DNA from: Chara braunii | Taxonomy: Eukaryota > Streptophyta > Charophyceae > Charales > Characeae | Reading direction: 5' to 3' | Assembly (NCBI GenBank): GCA_003427395.1 | Contig: BFEA01000017.1 | Coordinates: 2,921,616-2,956,147 of the forward strand | DNA: 34,532 nt | Part shown: in pieces, positions 10,245 through 19,559 of the stretch | How the letters are laid out: every line of letters starts with the position of its first letter | Numbering within the stretch: the stretch's first letter is position 1 | Program-made: the position numbers and the translations under genes | The notes under the pieces: generated by a model | The model's database searches: none | The model's input: only the letters and a program-made list of their open reading frames with translations | What the model was told of the DNA's origin: nothing

Positions 10245-10787
10245 ATGGCTGCATGGTCTCCTTCCTGGGCGTCCGACTACGAAAATATGAGGGACCCAGA
10301 ATACCGTGAGTATTAGGACGGCGAACAACTCAGACGACGGGGAATTTTAAGAAATCCTAAATTCCCTTGCTTAACAGAAAACGATCGATTATGTGCGAGG
10401 GATTTTCATTGTGCTATAACGAGCGACCCCCGGTGCCCCGACTACCCGGAAACCTATAACACGCAATATTTCATATCCCCCGACTTCGTTGTCATTACTA
10501 CTAGCTTCCCTCCCTTCCATCTCCTCCTCCCATATCACCAACTCACAGTGGTACCGTGGAATTCCATAGCTTGCTACTGGCCTAGCCCGCCGCACGAGGG
10601 TTGTCGGTATCACCGGGCGCGCCAAGCTTCGGGAACTACTCGACAGGCTCGAGCCGAAGCTGAGCAGCGATTGCACAGCCTCCGCGCACGGGTCGCCTCG
10701 GCGGAACCCGAGGCCTGTTACGAGCGGCGCCAACAACTGGCCGAACCCTGCGACCGACCCCGAAGAAGAAATCAGCGGCGATGGTGA
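10245..10787 (+). pseudogene. Reading frame carried inside the 3' LTR (second copy)
   Basis: Homologue of 6466-7008. ATG 10245, TGA 10785-10787, 543 bp with no length change against the other copy. About 48 substitutions by hand count (near 9%), mostly C/T and G/A. It has an in-frame TAG at 10314-10316 where the 5' copy has TGG. Each copy is broken at a different codon, so the frame at insertion was probably open throughout. The C-terminal region (ARAEAEQRLHSLRARVASAE) is clearly helix-prone and charged. Function unknown. Confidence 0.5.
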
Positions 10788-11145
10788 TTCCTTTTGGCCT
10801 TCAACATTGAACCTGTTGGCAGGGGTAATTTTGTTGGAATTTTGTTCAAGAATGCAAGAGTGTTTAAATCTATCGGTACGGTGGTAGCAGCAAGTGCCCC
10901 GAATTTTTAACCAGGGATGCACTGCGCATGCCATCTGCCTTATGCTGCACGACATCAGCTACCTTCCCTCCGAGTATATCCCCTTTTGCACCTGTACCTC
11001 TGGAACTTGCCACAGGAGATCTCAGTTCCGACTTGGGATTCCACCCCCACTTTCCTAAACTCCTTGGCACACCCCTTTTCGCACTTTCGGACCCCATCCC
11101 ACTCCGATCAGGAAGTCACGTTGGGTGTGAGGTTAGGGCATCACA

Positions 11146-11760
11146 TACCGCACGCAGTACTCGCCTCGATGACTGCCGCGATGGCGTTTCCTCCCCCGAT
11201 GACTAGCGTGACGACAATTTCTCCCATGATGACGGTCGATGGAATCTTCCCCCCCACCCCCGAGCGACTGCAGCGATGGCATCTTCTCCACAGACGTCTT
11301 CCTTGCCTGGCCGCACTCAGCACCCATGCCAACCCCCCCCCGACGCGCTATGGAAGAAGTCTCCTCTCCGACGTCGTCCACCAGCTGCCACAGCAGCACG
11401 ACGAACCGCCCTTACCCCAGCGACGCCATGCAAAATTTGAATTTCGAACAGGGACGGGGTGTCTAGTTTTTTTTTTTTTTTTGGGTCGCCGCGAAAATTC
11501 GGATTGTTGCCGCCAATCGAAGCTGGACCACAACCGTACCAGTGGACAACTGCCCATGGACCACCGACCCCACGCCCACCCCGCGGTCGTCGATAAGATT
11601 ATTAATTGGAGAACGACTGGCCTCGAGACCTCTATAGGAATCCTCCTCGGACGTCCATCCTGAGGATAAGTGGAACGATGGCAGGAAAAATCTCGGAAGC
11701 CCTGACGGAAAACTCCTCGGGCCCCAAGGACACCCCGAGGAGTGTCTAACGAGCCCTTAA
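11146..11760. mobile_element. PIF/Harbinger-like copy B, right part
   Basis: Resumes alignment with copy A at CGCACGCAGTACTCG (A about 3301) and ends in the inverted terminus GAGTGTCTAACGAGCCCT (11740-11757), followed by TAA (11758-11760) that pairs with TAA at 4090-4092. With 4093-4839 it rebuilds a ~1.36 kb element collinear with copy A. Confidence 0.85.
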
Positions 11761-12354
11761 GTGCGATGGAAGGGTATCTTCCCAGGGAGCAGCCAGTACG
11801 TTTTGACTATTGTCCGAGTGCATCACGTCTGCAATTTCTTCGACCAGGACTTGAGGCCAATGATGGTTTTCGTGGGTAAATTCATGGGCAGCGTCTTTTG
11901 TTCCAGGGATTTTAAGACTGTGCTCTGTTGGGCTTGGATACGACGATGCCCTTACCTTATCTATTATCTGTTTGATAGCTCTGATGATCACTTTGCCCAC
12001 TGCATTCCAGTCTATTTCTCCCAGGGATGCATGACTGACCTGTTCGGTTCTCAGAATGCACCTCTTGATTTTCTCCCAGTGGAGGGGAGGGATTCGGTCA
12101 TGGAGTGGGACTGACTCTGGGGAAAGAACTTTTAGCAAAATCCAGTCCACCATTTTCTTTAGCTGCTTTTGCACCTTTCTGTTCGTCCATGTAGACTGTT
12201 GTCTTGCTGTTTGTTTTTTCTTCCCCTTCAGGTCCGCCTGGCTCCCCTGGAGGATTGGGCCCGGTGTCATTTTTGAGGCCTGTTGATGGAGCACCAACCT
12301 TGGAGATGAAGATGCCAGTCCGTCATAGCCGGTTCCTGGTAAAAAAATATTCAT
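11746..12354 (-). CDS. Unidentified protein fragment cut by PIF-like copy B
   Basis: Open for 202 codons on the minus strand from ATG 12352-12354. Only the last few codons (LRAR and stop) lie in the transposon terminus, so the native C-terminus is lost. The protein is hydrophilic, with a Lys/Gln-rich stretch near residues 43-70 (KGKKKQTARQQ), then WILLKVLSPESVPLHD, IPPLHWEKIKRCILRTEQ, EIDWNAVGKVIIRAIKQI and later HHWPQVLVEEIADVMH. It reads like real protein rather than repeat translation, with several amphipathic helices and conserved-looking Trp residues. I do not recognise a family. It could be part of a host gene or of another retroelement. No TATA box, splice evidence or neighbouring exon was identified. 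The start is simply the first ATG and may be internal. Confidence 0.45.
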   Translation of the reverse strand: MNIFLPGTGYDGLASSSPRLVLHQQASKMTPGPILQGSQADLKGKKKQTARQQSTWTNRKVQKQLKKMVDWILLKVLSPESVPLHDRIPPLHWEKIKRCILRTEQVSHASLGEIDWNAVGKVIIRAIKQIIDKVRASSYPSPTEHSLKIPGTKDAAHEFTHENHHWPQVLVEEIADVMHSDNSQNVLAAPWEDTLPSHLRAR

Positions 12355-12732
12355 TTATTTATTTTGCACGAAATTGAATATCCAATGTTTGCCGTTTTTT
12401 TGTGTATTTTTTGAACCCATACTACTTCACACCTTGATGGCTGAGTGTCTGTCGGGAGTTAGAAAGGGGGGTCCCCACTCTACAAGTAGAGCGGTGCTCT
12501 ATCTCCGCTCAACCCCAGTCTTACCCCCAGTTCAACAGGGTACAGCGCCCCCCGCCAAACAGCACTGTGGCCAGGTGGGTGGGGAGGAACTGCGTTCCTG
12601 TGGTGGGGGGGGGTGGCCCTGGCAGTCAGGGACCCCCCTGCACTGCCATTTTTTTTTCAAGAAAAAAAAAAAAAAAAAAAAAACCGGTGAGGGGTGTAGA
12701 GGGTGCTGGCTGGAAAGCAGTGTACAGGGTGC
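12355..12732. other. Anonymous sequence with homopolymer runs
   Basis: Includes a T run and a 22-base A run around 12650-12682 and a G-rich patch near 12600. The plus-strand open frame across it depends on the A run and on CA repeats downstream. No gene or element recognised. Confidence 0.5.
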
Positions 12733-12957
12733 ACAAGTGTGGCAGTGTATATTTCCATGTTCTAGCGGAAGATTCATTCCGATTTTGTTCATCCTATGGA
12801 TGGAAGTAGCCTCTCTCTATTTCTATGCGCATAGCAAGAAAGCAGTGCATATTTCCATATTCAAGTGGAAGATTCATTCCGATTTTGCTTATCCTATCGA
12901 TGTAAGTAGCCTCTCTCTATCTCTCAGCGTGCATGGCTGGAAAACTCTCTCTCTGTT

Positions 12958-12972
<15 letters not shown>

Positions 12973-13024
<52 letters not shown>
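12973..13024. repeat. (CA)n microsatellite
   Basis: Twenty-six CA units directly after a CT run, inside the inverted-repeat cluster. Confidence 0.97.
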
Positions 13025-13027
<3 letters not shown>

Positions 13028-13164
13028 GTGTATATTTTCAATGTTCTAGGGGAAAATTCATTCAATTTTGCTCATCCTATCGATGAAAGTGGCGTGAGGC
13101 CAGCTGCGGGGTTGGACACTTACCTGTTGGCCAGTGTGTTGCTCATCCTATTGATGGAATGCAT

Positions 13165-13165
<1 letters not shown>

Positions 13166-13199
<34 letters not shown>

Positions 13200-13239
13200 A
13201 TATATATATAGATATAGATATAGATATAGATATAGATAT

Positions 13240-13278
<39 letters not shown>
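13166..13278. repeat. Compound (CA)n-(GATATA)n-(GATA)n-(GA)n microsatellite
   Basis: CA run 13166-13195, then GATATA units to about 13240, GATA units, and GA to 13278. It sits at the symmetry centre of the surrounding inverted repeats. Confidence 0.95.
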
Positions 13279-13282
<4 letters not shown>

Positions 13283-13568
13283 CAGCCATGCACACAAAGA
13301 GATAGAGCGAGGCTACTTCCATCGATAGGATGAGCAAAATCGGAATGAATTTTCCACTAGAATATGAAATTATGCCTGCTTTCCAGCCATGCGCAGAGAG
13401 ATAGAGAGAGGTTATTTCCATCCATGGGATGAGCAAAATCGGAATGAATCTTCCACTAGAATATGGAAATATACACTGTTTTCCAGCCATGCGCAGAGAG
13501 ATAGAGAGAGGCTATTCCGATCGATAGGATGAGCAAAATCGGAATTATAAATCTTCAACTTGAACATG

Positions 13569-15549
13569 GAAATATACACTGCCACACTCGTTTTTGTGGG
13601 GTGTAGAGGGTGGAGGGGAGGGGTTGTTGAGGGTTGTGGGGGAGGGACGTTCAGGGGTGTAGGGGCGTAGAGGGTTGTCTTTTTTTTTTTTTGTCGTTCT
13701 CGGAATGGGGGCCCTTAGTCCTCGTTATCCGCAGCCCCCCATCTCTCGCGCGTTTCTCAAAAGCAGGTCAGACAAAGGGGAAATGGGCTTGAACCCTACT
13801 ATCCAAAATTCCCTCCTCAATAGACGAAAAGTTTGTCCAGGCTTTCAGTCCTCGTACCAGAACACACTTAATCTTATACCCCCTTCAGACACTGAGAGGG
13901 GGGGCGGGCGCAGCGCTGACTGGAGCGCTGCGCCCGGTTCCGCGTCGGCGCTTTCACACGCGCGTTCACACAACGCTTCGAGCTCGTGAGGGGTGGGTAC
14001 GGCGGACGCAGTGGGGATGTTGGAGAGTGATAACGAAGGCCGACGTGCGTGCGCTGGTGACTGCAGAAATACCTGAAGCGTGCACTATGCTGATTTGCTG
14101 GTGATGAATGAAGACGACGGTGCAACGCTTTCGGGGGATGTTGGAGCTCAGGTAATGGAGTGAGAACGTGAGTCTCTCTCTCCTCTTTTTCAACGTAGTT
14201 ACCCCTCCTATGGTTCGCACCTCCTATGGAAGACTCGTCGACGGGCTCGACGAGGTACGACCATACCATCCATCGGATTTTGTGTCGAGGATGGTCGTTG
14301 ATGTCTTCAAGCTGGCGCAGTGTTTGTAGAAGGCTAAAGTGTCGGGCAGCTAGCGGAAGGGGGGACAGTTTCTCCCTCGAAGGCAGTGGGGTTGGGTCTG
14401 GGCGAGGGAAGGAGGGTTGAAGAAGAGGTTGAGGGGGTTTTCTTTGGACATGTTTTGCTCTCGTGTTTCGCTCCATCCAAATCACACAAACATCTGAATC
14501 GTACTACTGAGGTGGAGGATATCTTTATGATCGTGGTTTTTCTCAAACTTATGGGCAAGGGAGTTTTTGACATGGGATGGTTGTTCCTCGTCACGGTGAT
14601 ATGGAGGAACACCCAGAGATAGGGGAATGATGAGGTTGAGGAGGGCAGCGGAAGGAGATAGGCGATGGAAGGTAGGAGGACAGACAGTATGCAGTGGTTC
14701 ATCGCTCAAGATGGACTACGTACACATACGGTTTTTTCATCGTTGAGGAGATATCTTACTCTTGGAGAGAGGACAACTCTCTTATGCGTCTTTTTCCTCT
14801 TACATTTTTCTCCTCATCTTCCCCAACCCATGTTTGAGATGTCTATCGGTAGATTGATTCTATTGGTTCTTCGATTGATGTTCTTTGATCCTGAGTTAAT
14901 CCGAAGTTAATCCTGAGTTCTTGTAATTCAAGATTTCAGATAATCGTGAGTCTATCTCTGTACAATTTTTTATTTACTACAATTGTTTACTACGATCCAA
15001 ACTACGATCTAATTTTCTCTCTTGACTTTTGATATTCGTAAGTCTGAATTTCTCTACATGTTTTCTTACATAATTTCTTAAAATTCATCTCAAATCTCAT
15101 CCGGAAAATTTCAACTTTATGAAAGATGTTCTAGATAATCTCTTAACCCTTTTCTAAATTCTGATTTCCAAAAAACCATCTTAAGATCTTGCTGCTGAAA
15201 TTTCGATTTTTAAAATTGGCTTCCTATTGTAATTTTTGGAGGCTAATTTTGCACTGGTTAGTTTCAACAGAATTGACATTAGAAATTTGCACGTAGTTTT
15301 TTCTGGGATGTTTTTGCTCTCTCTCTCTCTCTCTCTCTGCCTCGACCTGATTCTTTTCTAGTTGCCAACTAACATTCTTGCTGCAAGTTCAGGCACAAAA
15401 AGGAGTATTGTCGCCAGCATGTGGTGGTGGAGGAGGGTGAAGGAATTTTTCCTTCGATTCTTCATGACAATAGTCTTGCTCTGTGATAGGTATGTGATCA
15501 TTGTGATAGGTTCATGGATATAGGTAGGTATAGATCTACAGGCAGGAAC
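13569..15549. other. Anonymous sequence; GC-rich first half, AT-rich second half
   Basis: 13700-14450 is GC-rich with long overlapping frames on both strands (for example 13874-14485 minus, 203 codons, Pro/Arg/Ser/His-rich), none with a motif I recognise. 14900-15300 is AT-rich with no open frame of note. A short CT run lies near 15318-15338. No RNA gene identified. Confidence 0.5.
13906..13935. repeat. Perfect 12 bp-arm hairpin
   Basis: GGGCGCAGCGCT (13906-13917), loop GACTGG, then AGCGCTGCGCCC (13924-13935). Very GC-rich stem next to a run of G. No adjacent gene to suggest a terminator role. Confidence 0.85.
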
Positions 15550-15557
15550 TTGTTTTT

Positions 15558-15582
15558 TGTGTGTGTGTGTGTGTGTGTGTGC

Positions 15583-15638
<56 letters not shown>
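15558..15638. repeat. Compound (GT)n-(GA)n microsatellite
   Basis: GT run to about 15581, then GA run 15583-15638 with one AA interruption. Followed by T runs. Confidence 0.97.
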
Positions 15639-15640
<2 letters not shown>

Positions 15641-15676
15641 CATTTTTTTTTTATCACCTTCAAGGCGACGATCGAG

Positions 15677-15845
15677 TTTTTTTTTTTTTTTTTTTTGTAA
15701 TTAAAGGCTCATGGCGAGTTGTTATCGGTGAACTTTGAGGTGACCGGTACAGGAGAACTCATCTCATTCCATTAGAATCCGAACTCACTTGTGCGTTCCA
15801 ACATTTGATAGGTATACCACCTGAGCTAGTGCAGTTGGCCTTTCT
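15677..15845 (-). mobile_element. tRNA-derived SINE with poly(A) tail
   Basis: On the minus strand TAGCTCAGGTGG (complement of 15817-15828) is a perfect match to the Pol III A box TRGCNNARYNGG. GAGTTCGGATTC (complement of 15775-15786) approximates a B box; start-to-start distance is 42 bp, as in tRNAs. About 80 bp of non-tRNA body follows, then a 20-base A tail (T run at 15677-15696). Length near 170 bp fits a short plant SINE. No target duplication found. A second tRNA-like head occurs at 24477-24545. Confidence 0.7.
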
Positions 15846-16290
15846 TTTTTTATGTGAGCTTGGAGCTGATCTTAGGTCTTTTTTTTTTTTTTTTAATATT
15901 AGCTCAGTCTTTTTATGATCTTGAAGGCAGCAGCAGGGCAGGAGTTGTTTCATTTTTTTTCTGTCTTTTTTGTGAGGGAGCCGTGTGGAAGGCCTCTTGT
16001 CGATCGTGAACAAGTACCATTTGTTCCGAGAACATCATAGACAACTGTTGCATAAACTGTGTGGGCCGCCTCCTCCTCTTCTTTCCAGTTTCCCTCTTCC
16101 TTTCCTCCTACCTGGTCACCTCCATCGCCCTCCTCCTAGTGGATATGGAGAAAATGTGCGAGGGTGGAGGTGGATCTCCAAGTCCGAAGACAGATATGAC
16201 AAAACTGAAAGTCTCAATGTAGCTTGCACTGAAAAAAGTTGGTCCTGACCCACAATACATCCTCAAAGAAGAAAAATTGAGTACAACACC
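15846..16290. other. Anonymous sequence upstream of the hAT transposase
   Basis: T runs near 15880-15895, then pyrimidine-rich sequence (16060-16130). ATG 16145 opens a short frame that may be a degraded start of the transposase, but it shows no clear domain. No terminal inverted repeat identified. Confidence 0.45.
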
Positions 16291-18235
16291 ATGTTGGGCG
16301 TGATTTGCTCATGTTGTTTGCCAGATGGAACTCCTGTGAGGGAATATGGAACCGGTTACGCCGCATACAAACAATGTTTCACGGTCTATGCATTTGCAAT
16401 TTCTAATGGAACCGGCACGTTGAATCAGCACAAGTGTAGAGCTGAGGTAGGTGGAGCAGGGACAATGCGATTTTTTGCAACGACGGCAGAACCGACAACT
16501 GCACAAAAAAAAAATGTCACGAAGGTGGCGGCTCTGATGTGTTATCAGGATTTGCGTTCATTCTCCATGATCCAGGTTTTCTGAAAATGGGTCAATTTTT
16601 TATTGATATTGGTGTCGAAACGCAAAAGGGTATGAAAGTCAGAAGATTAGCTCCTTCTGCAAACACGGTCAAGCGCCGGGTTATTTCAATTGCGAATGTT
16701 CTTCGACAAACAGTGAAAGAAAAAGTATCTCAACACTTTACTGATAACATGTACGATTGGCTTCACGGTGGATTTGTGGACAAATGCTGTTAAGAAAAAC
16801 TCATTCATGCCAGTCACCATCCATTATATAGACAGAGAGTTTAAGCTACACACTAGGACTCTTCAGGTGAAGGTTTTTCCTGAAGAGTCACACACTGCAC
16901 AAGTTGTTTTGAAGGTGTTCCAAGAGTGTCTTGAGGAACATGGTTGTTTTGATGCGAGTCTGTGCATGGTGTGTTCATACAGTGGGTCAAATGTCGCAGG
17001 TGTCGAGGGCATTAGGAGTGCATACAAGTGGCATGCTTGTGCTGATCACAAGATAGCCACTATATTGACAACTGTTCTGGACAAAACCACCGCTGTTCAG
17101 AACAGTGTCAGATCTGCTCCGTTCTACAGATTCGAAGATCAGGCACCTGAATTTTTTACCCTGATTGAGAACTGCAAGGAATTGGTTCGTTATTTCAAGC
17201 AGGCAAACTTGCAAAATATTTTGAAGACGTCGTTGAAACAGGAAAACGCGACAAGATGGAACTCACTGTTGAGGTTGTTGAACAGTGTGGACAGTAATTA
17301 TGTCGATGTGAACAATATTTTGATTCAGCGTAATCGTCTTAGCATAATGGTCAATGTGGACCGCGATTTGTTGATTGAGTTTTCTCGATTCTTACATCGT
17401 TTTCATGAAGTCTTTCTGAAGCTTGAGAAGTACCTTGAACCAACTATGCACCTTGTCATTTTTGAACGACATTCTTTGTTTCACCACTGTCACATTCGAA
17501 CCGAATCTGTGAAAACAGTCGATGAGAGTGAAAAGGAGGTTGTAATTCCACCGGATTCCAACAACCTCAAGGTGATGAAGAATTTAGTTAAGGAAGTTAT
17601 GATGGAGAAATGACCGATAGAGGACCTGCATGTTGTTGCTGCTCTTCTTGATCCTTGACAAAAGGATCGTCTCGAGAATTTTGATGTTGTTTGTTTTGAT
17701 GTCAAGCGAGGGAAAAACCAATTGAAGAAAATCATGTTGAGCCTCGCAAGTAGTGACACTCAGAGTGAGCGTTCAAAAATTCAGCATGACCGTGAAGTTC
17801 ATCGTGTCCAAACGGCGCAGGATCGATTTCGGTGCCCCTTCTCTGGACACCTCAGACGATGATGAAGATGATACAAGTGAACTTGCAGATGTGGCACCTT
17901 TGACTGCAACAGAACGAGTACAACAAGAGATTGATGCTTACTTTGATCTCAAATTGGCGAAGGAAGAGAGACGTAACTTTGACCTGCTGCAATGGTGGAA
18001 GGCAAGGGGGATGATGAAATCGACTGCATCTACTTCTCATCAGTTGGTGTTGAAGTCATCTTTGCTAATCATGGCTCGGGCAGCCCGTGCAGTTTTGTGT
18101 GTGCCAGCATCCAGTTCCAAAAGTGAATGTAATTTTTCAGATGCTGGAAATACAATCACCAAGAAGCGCTCCATGTTGAATCCTTCTGTGGTGAATGACG
18201 TGTTATTTGTGCAGTCCAATATGAACCTAGTTTAA
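16291..18235 (+). pseudogene. hAT-superfamily transposase, frameshifted and with stops
   Basis: Order of parts matches plant hAT transposases. 16291-16584: a BED-finger-like end (NGTGTLNQHKC). 16600-16790, in a second frame: KVRRLAPSANTVKRRV and DNMYDWLH type sequence. 16768-17613: catalytic-region words DLWTNAVKKNSFMPVTIHYID, KVFPEESHTAQ and KWHACADHKI. After TGA 17611-17613 the same frame continues with HVVAALLDP before another TGA at 17656-17658. 17753-18235, a third frame: the dimerisation domain (FDLLQWWKARG, VPASSSKSECNFSDAG, TKKRSMLNPSVV). At least two frameshifts and two stops make it inactive. A DDE/RNase H-fold enzyme would cut and paste elements with 8 bp target duplications. Termini of this copy were not found. 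Confidence 0.88.
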
Positions 18236-18352
18236 GGAAGTAGATAGTAGATATCGGAAAGTAATGAGATTATGAAACAGGTTTTGAATAAATAGCTAGA
18301 AATTACTAGAAAATAACGTCAATAAAAAAAAACTTAAGTTTTCAAAGAATAT

Positions 18353-18507
18353 GAGAGCAGGTCAATCCTTCTCCTTCTGGGGGAAGCAATCAATGCCTCT
18401 CTCTTGGGGTTATGCAGTCTTTTTTGGTGGAGCATGTGAGAGGAGGTCAATCCTTCTCCTTTTGGGGGAAGCAATCAATGTCTCTCTCTCGAGGTTATGC
18501 AGATTTT
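18353..18507. repeat. Two-copy direct repeat, 85 bp period
   Basis: Copies begin at 18353 and 18438. Shared words include GGTCAATCCTTCTCCTT, GGGGGAAGCAATCAATG and GGTTATGCAG. Lies 120 bp past the transposase; it may be a subterminal repeat of that hAT element. Confidence 0.85.
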
Positions 18508-18779
18508 TTAGTTACGAAATTAGAATGTTGTAAGTTGTAATGCAAGCCTTGGGCACTTGGCCTTTTTGAAAGGGGGAAAAGAGTTCGCCGACCCATCTTT
18601 GGAACCCATTCAAATGTTTGATATGCTTGTCGTTTTCTCAATGTAACTTCAAACTTTTGAATGTCTTATCGAATCATTCCAAACAAAGTTGTCACAAGTG
18701 CGATGGTTCGAAGATGGAAACTGAATTTCTAACATGCATAAACCTAAGTTTGAAATCGGAAAAGAAAAGAAGTGCATGG
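18508..18779. other. Anonymous AT-rich sequence
   Basis: No open frame, RNA or transposon end recognised. GAAATCGGAAAAG near 18752 loosely resembles the flank beside the hAT-like ends but is not convincing. Confidence 0.4.
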
Positions 18780-19085
18780 TGGGTCGTAAACTTTGGGCAT
18801 GGGTACGGCCAGGCATGGGTGGATGAAAATTGGTCGTGGGTGCGGACAGATGTGGGTGGAGAAAATTTAGGCCTGCGTGTGGCTGGGTAGGGGTAAGGAT
18901 TCTACTACAGATCCTGGGTGAACTAGGCACGGGTATAAAAAAAATTAATTAGCTCGGGTGGGGTGGGTATGGGTAAAAAAAAAACAAAATTACGCGGGTG
19001 GCACTGGGTGCGGGTACACATGATATATCAAGGCTTGGATTGGGTCGGATATGGGTGAGAGGAAAAATTCGTTTGGCGACCTCTG
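18780..19085. mobile_element. hAT-like element end, related to 2243-2524
   Basis: The right end ...TTTGGCGACCTCTG (complement CAGAGGTCGCC) matches the end at 2524. It is followed by ATATAGGC, the complement of GCCTATAT that flanks the other copy. The body is full of TGGGTGNGGG/TGGGTATGGG words, a subterminal pattern common in hAT elements. The left boundary is not resolved; CATGGTGGGTCG near 18777 is a weak candidate. Confidence 0.5.
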
Positions 19086-19235
19086 ATATAGGCCCAGCCC
19101 AATCATCACACAGCGAGAGCGATAGCAGGGAACGGGGTCAGGCTCTGGCCAATGCGGTAATAGACCTGCGGACAATCCTACTCAGCCACCACTGAAGATT
19201 CACAATCACAAGAACATTCTGCTACCACGGAAGAC
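19086..19235. repeat. Inverted copy of the spacer at 3910-4073
   Basis: Reverse complement of that spacer at high identity, with a ~12 bp deletion relative to it. In both places it lies between a PIF-like terminus and the GCCTATAT site. Confidence 0.85.
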
Positions 19236-19507
19236 TTAGGGGCTTGTTAGACACTCCTCGGGGCGTGCTCGGGGCCCGAGTAGTTTTCCTTCGGGGCGTC
19301 CGAGATTTTTCCCGCCGTCGTTCCACTTAGCCTAGCGATGGACGCCCGAGGAGGATTCCTATAGAGGTCCCGCGGCCAGTCGTCCTCCTGTTAATAATCT
19401 TATCGGTGACCTCTGGGTAGGGTGGGGTCGGTGGTCCATGGGCGGTTGTTCGCTGGTGCGGTCGTGGTCCAACTTCGATTGGCGGCAACAATCTGAATCT
19501 TCGCAGG
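19236..19507. mobile_element. PIF/Harbinger-like copy C, truncated and inverted
   Basis: Begins after TTA (19236-19238) with GGGGCTTGTTAGACACTCC and matches the reverse complement of copy A's right end (about 3640-3906). Homology stops near 19507, so only ~270 bp survive. No coding sequence. Confidence 0.85.
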
Positions 19508-19559
19508 TGTTTTGGACAAAAAATAAGGACTTCAATTTCTCGATTTTTAAAAAAAATGT

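Larger units (their letters stand above)
4840..11145 (+). mobile_element. Internally deleted LTR retrotransposon nested in PIF-like copy B
   Basis: Two long direct repeats (4840-7362 and 8146-11145) bracket about 780 bp that begin with a tRNA-Met primer-binding site and contain only a broken gag. The outer ends form TGTGACG...CATCACA, the TG...CA inverted ends expected of LTRs. Protease, reverse transcriptase, RNase H, integrase and the polypurine tract are all missing, so it cannot be assigned to Ty1/copia or Ty3/gypsy from pol; the gag style fits plant Ty3/gypsy-type elements. No clean 5 bp target duplication is visible (left flank CTGGC, right flank TACCG). LTR divergence near 9% over the aligned 543 bp frame points to an old insertion. 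Confidence 0.88.
8146..11145 (+). repeat. 3' LTR, 5'-truncated and carrying an insertion
   Basis: Matches the 5' LTR from its position 4888, so the first ~48 bp of the LTR are missing here. No purine tract precedes it; gag abuts directly at the shared word TGTGGGAAA. That is best read as a deletion from gag into the LTR. It ends CATCACA at 11145. Length is 3000 bp because of the 524 bp insertion at 8846-9369; without it the two LTRs are near equal. Contains the second copy of the LTR reading frame. Confidence 0.88.
12733..13568. repeat. Cluster of direct and inverted ~90-110 bp repeats around microsatellites
   Basis: Three forward units (about 12733-12830, 12840-12928, 13026-13095) and three inverted units (about 13295-13375, 13383-13470, 13478-13568). 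Core words are GGAAGATTCATTCCGATTTT, GCTCATCCTATCGATG, AGTAGCCTCTCTCTAT and GCATGGCTGGAAA. The centre holds (CA)n, (GATATA)n and (GA)n. The whole block could fold into a large hairpin. Words GATTCATTCC and GTGAGGCC are shared with the foldback at 1816-2022. No coding sequence. Confidence 0.85.

Noticed and set aside
4835-11150. 5 bp target duplication for the LTR retrotransposon
   Set aside because: Left CTGGC and right TACCG do not match; a decayed or deleted duplication is possible but cannot be shown.
13780-13800. tRNA B-box-like word (complement GGGTTCAAGCCC)
   Set aside because: No A box at the right distance and no cloverleaf can be drawn.
14030-14170. Possible decayed PIF/Harbinger transposase N-terminus
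   Set aside because: Fragments such as RFRGMLEL appear only by switching frames every few codons; no continuous match or catalytic residues visible.
13874-14485. 203-codon minus-strand open frame
   Set aside because: Pro/Arg/Ser-rich in a GC-rich patch, no recognisable domain, overlapped by frames in other phases.
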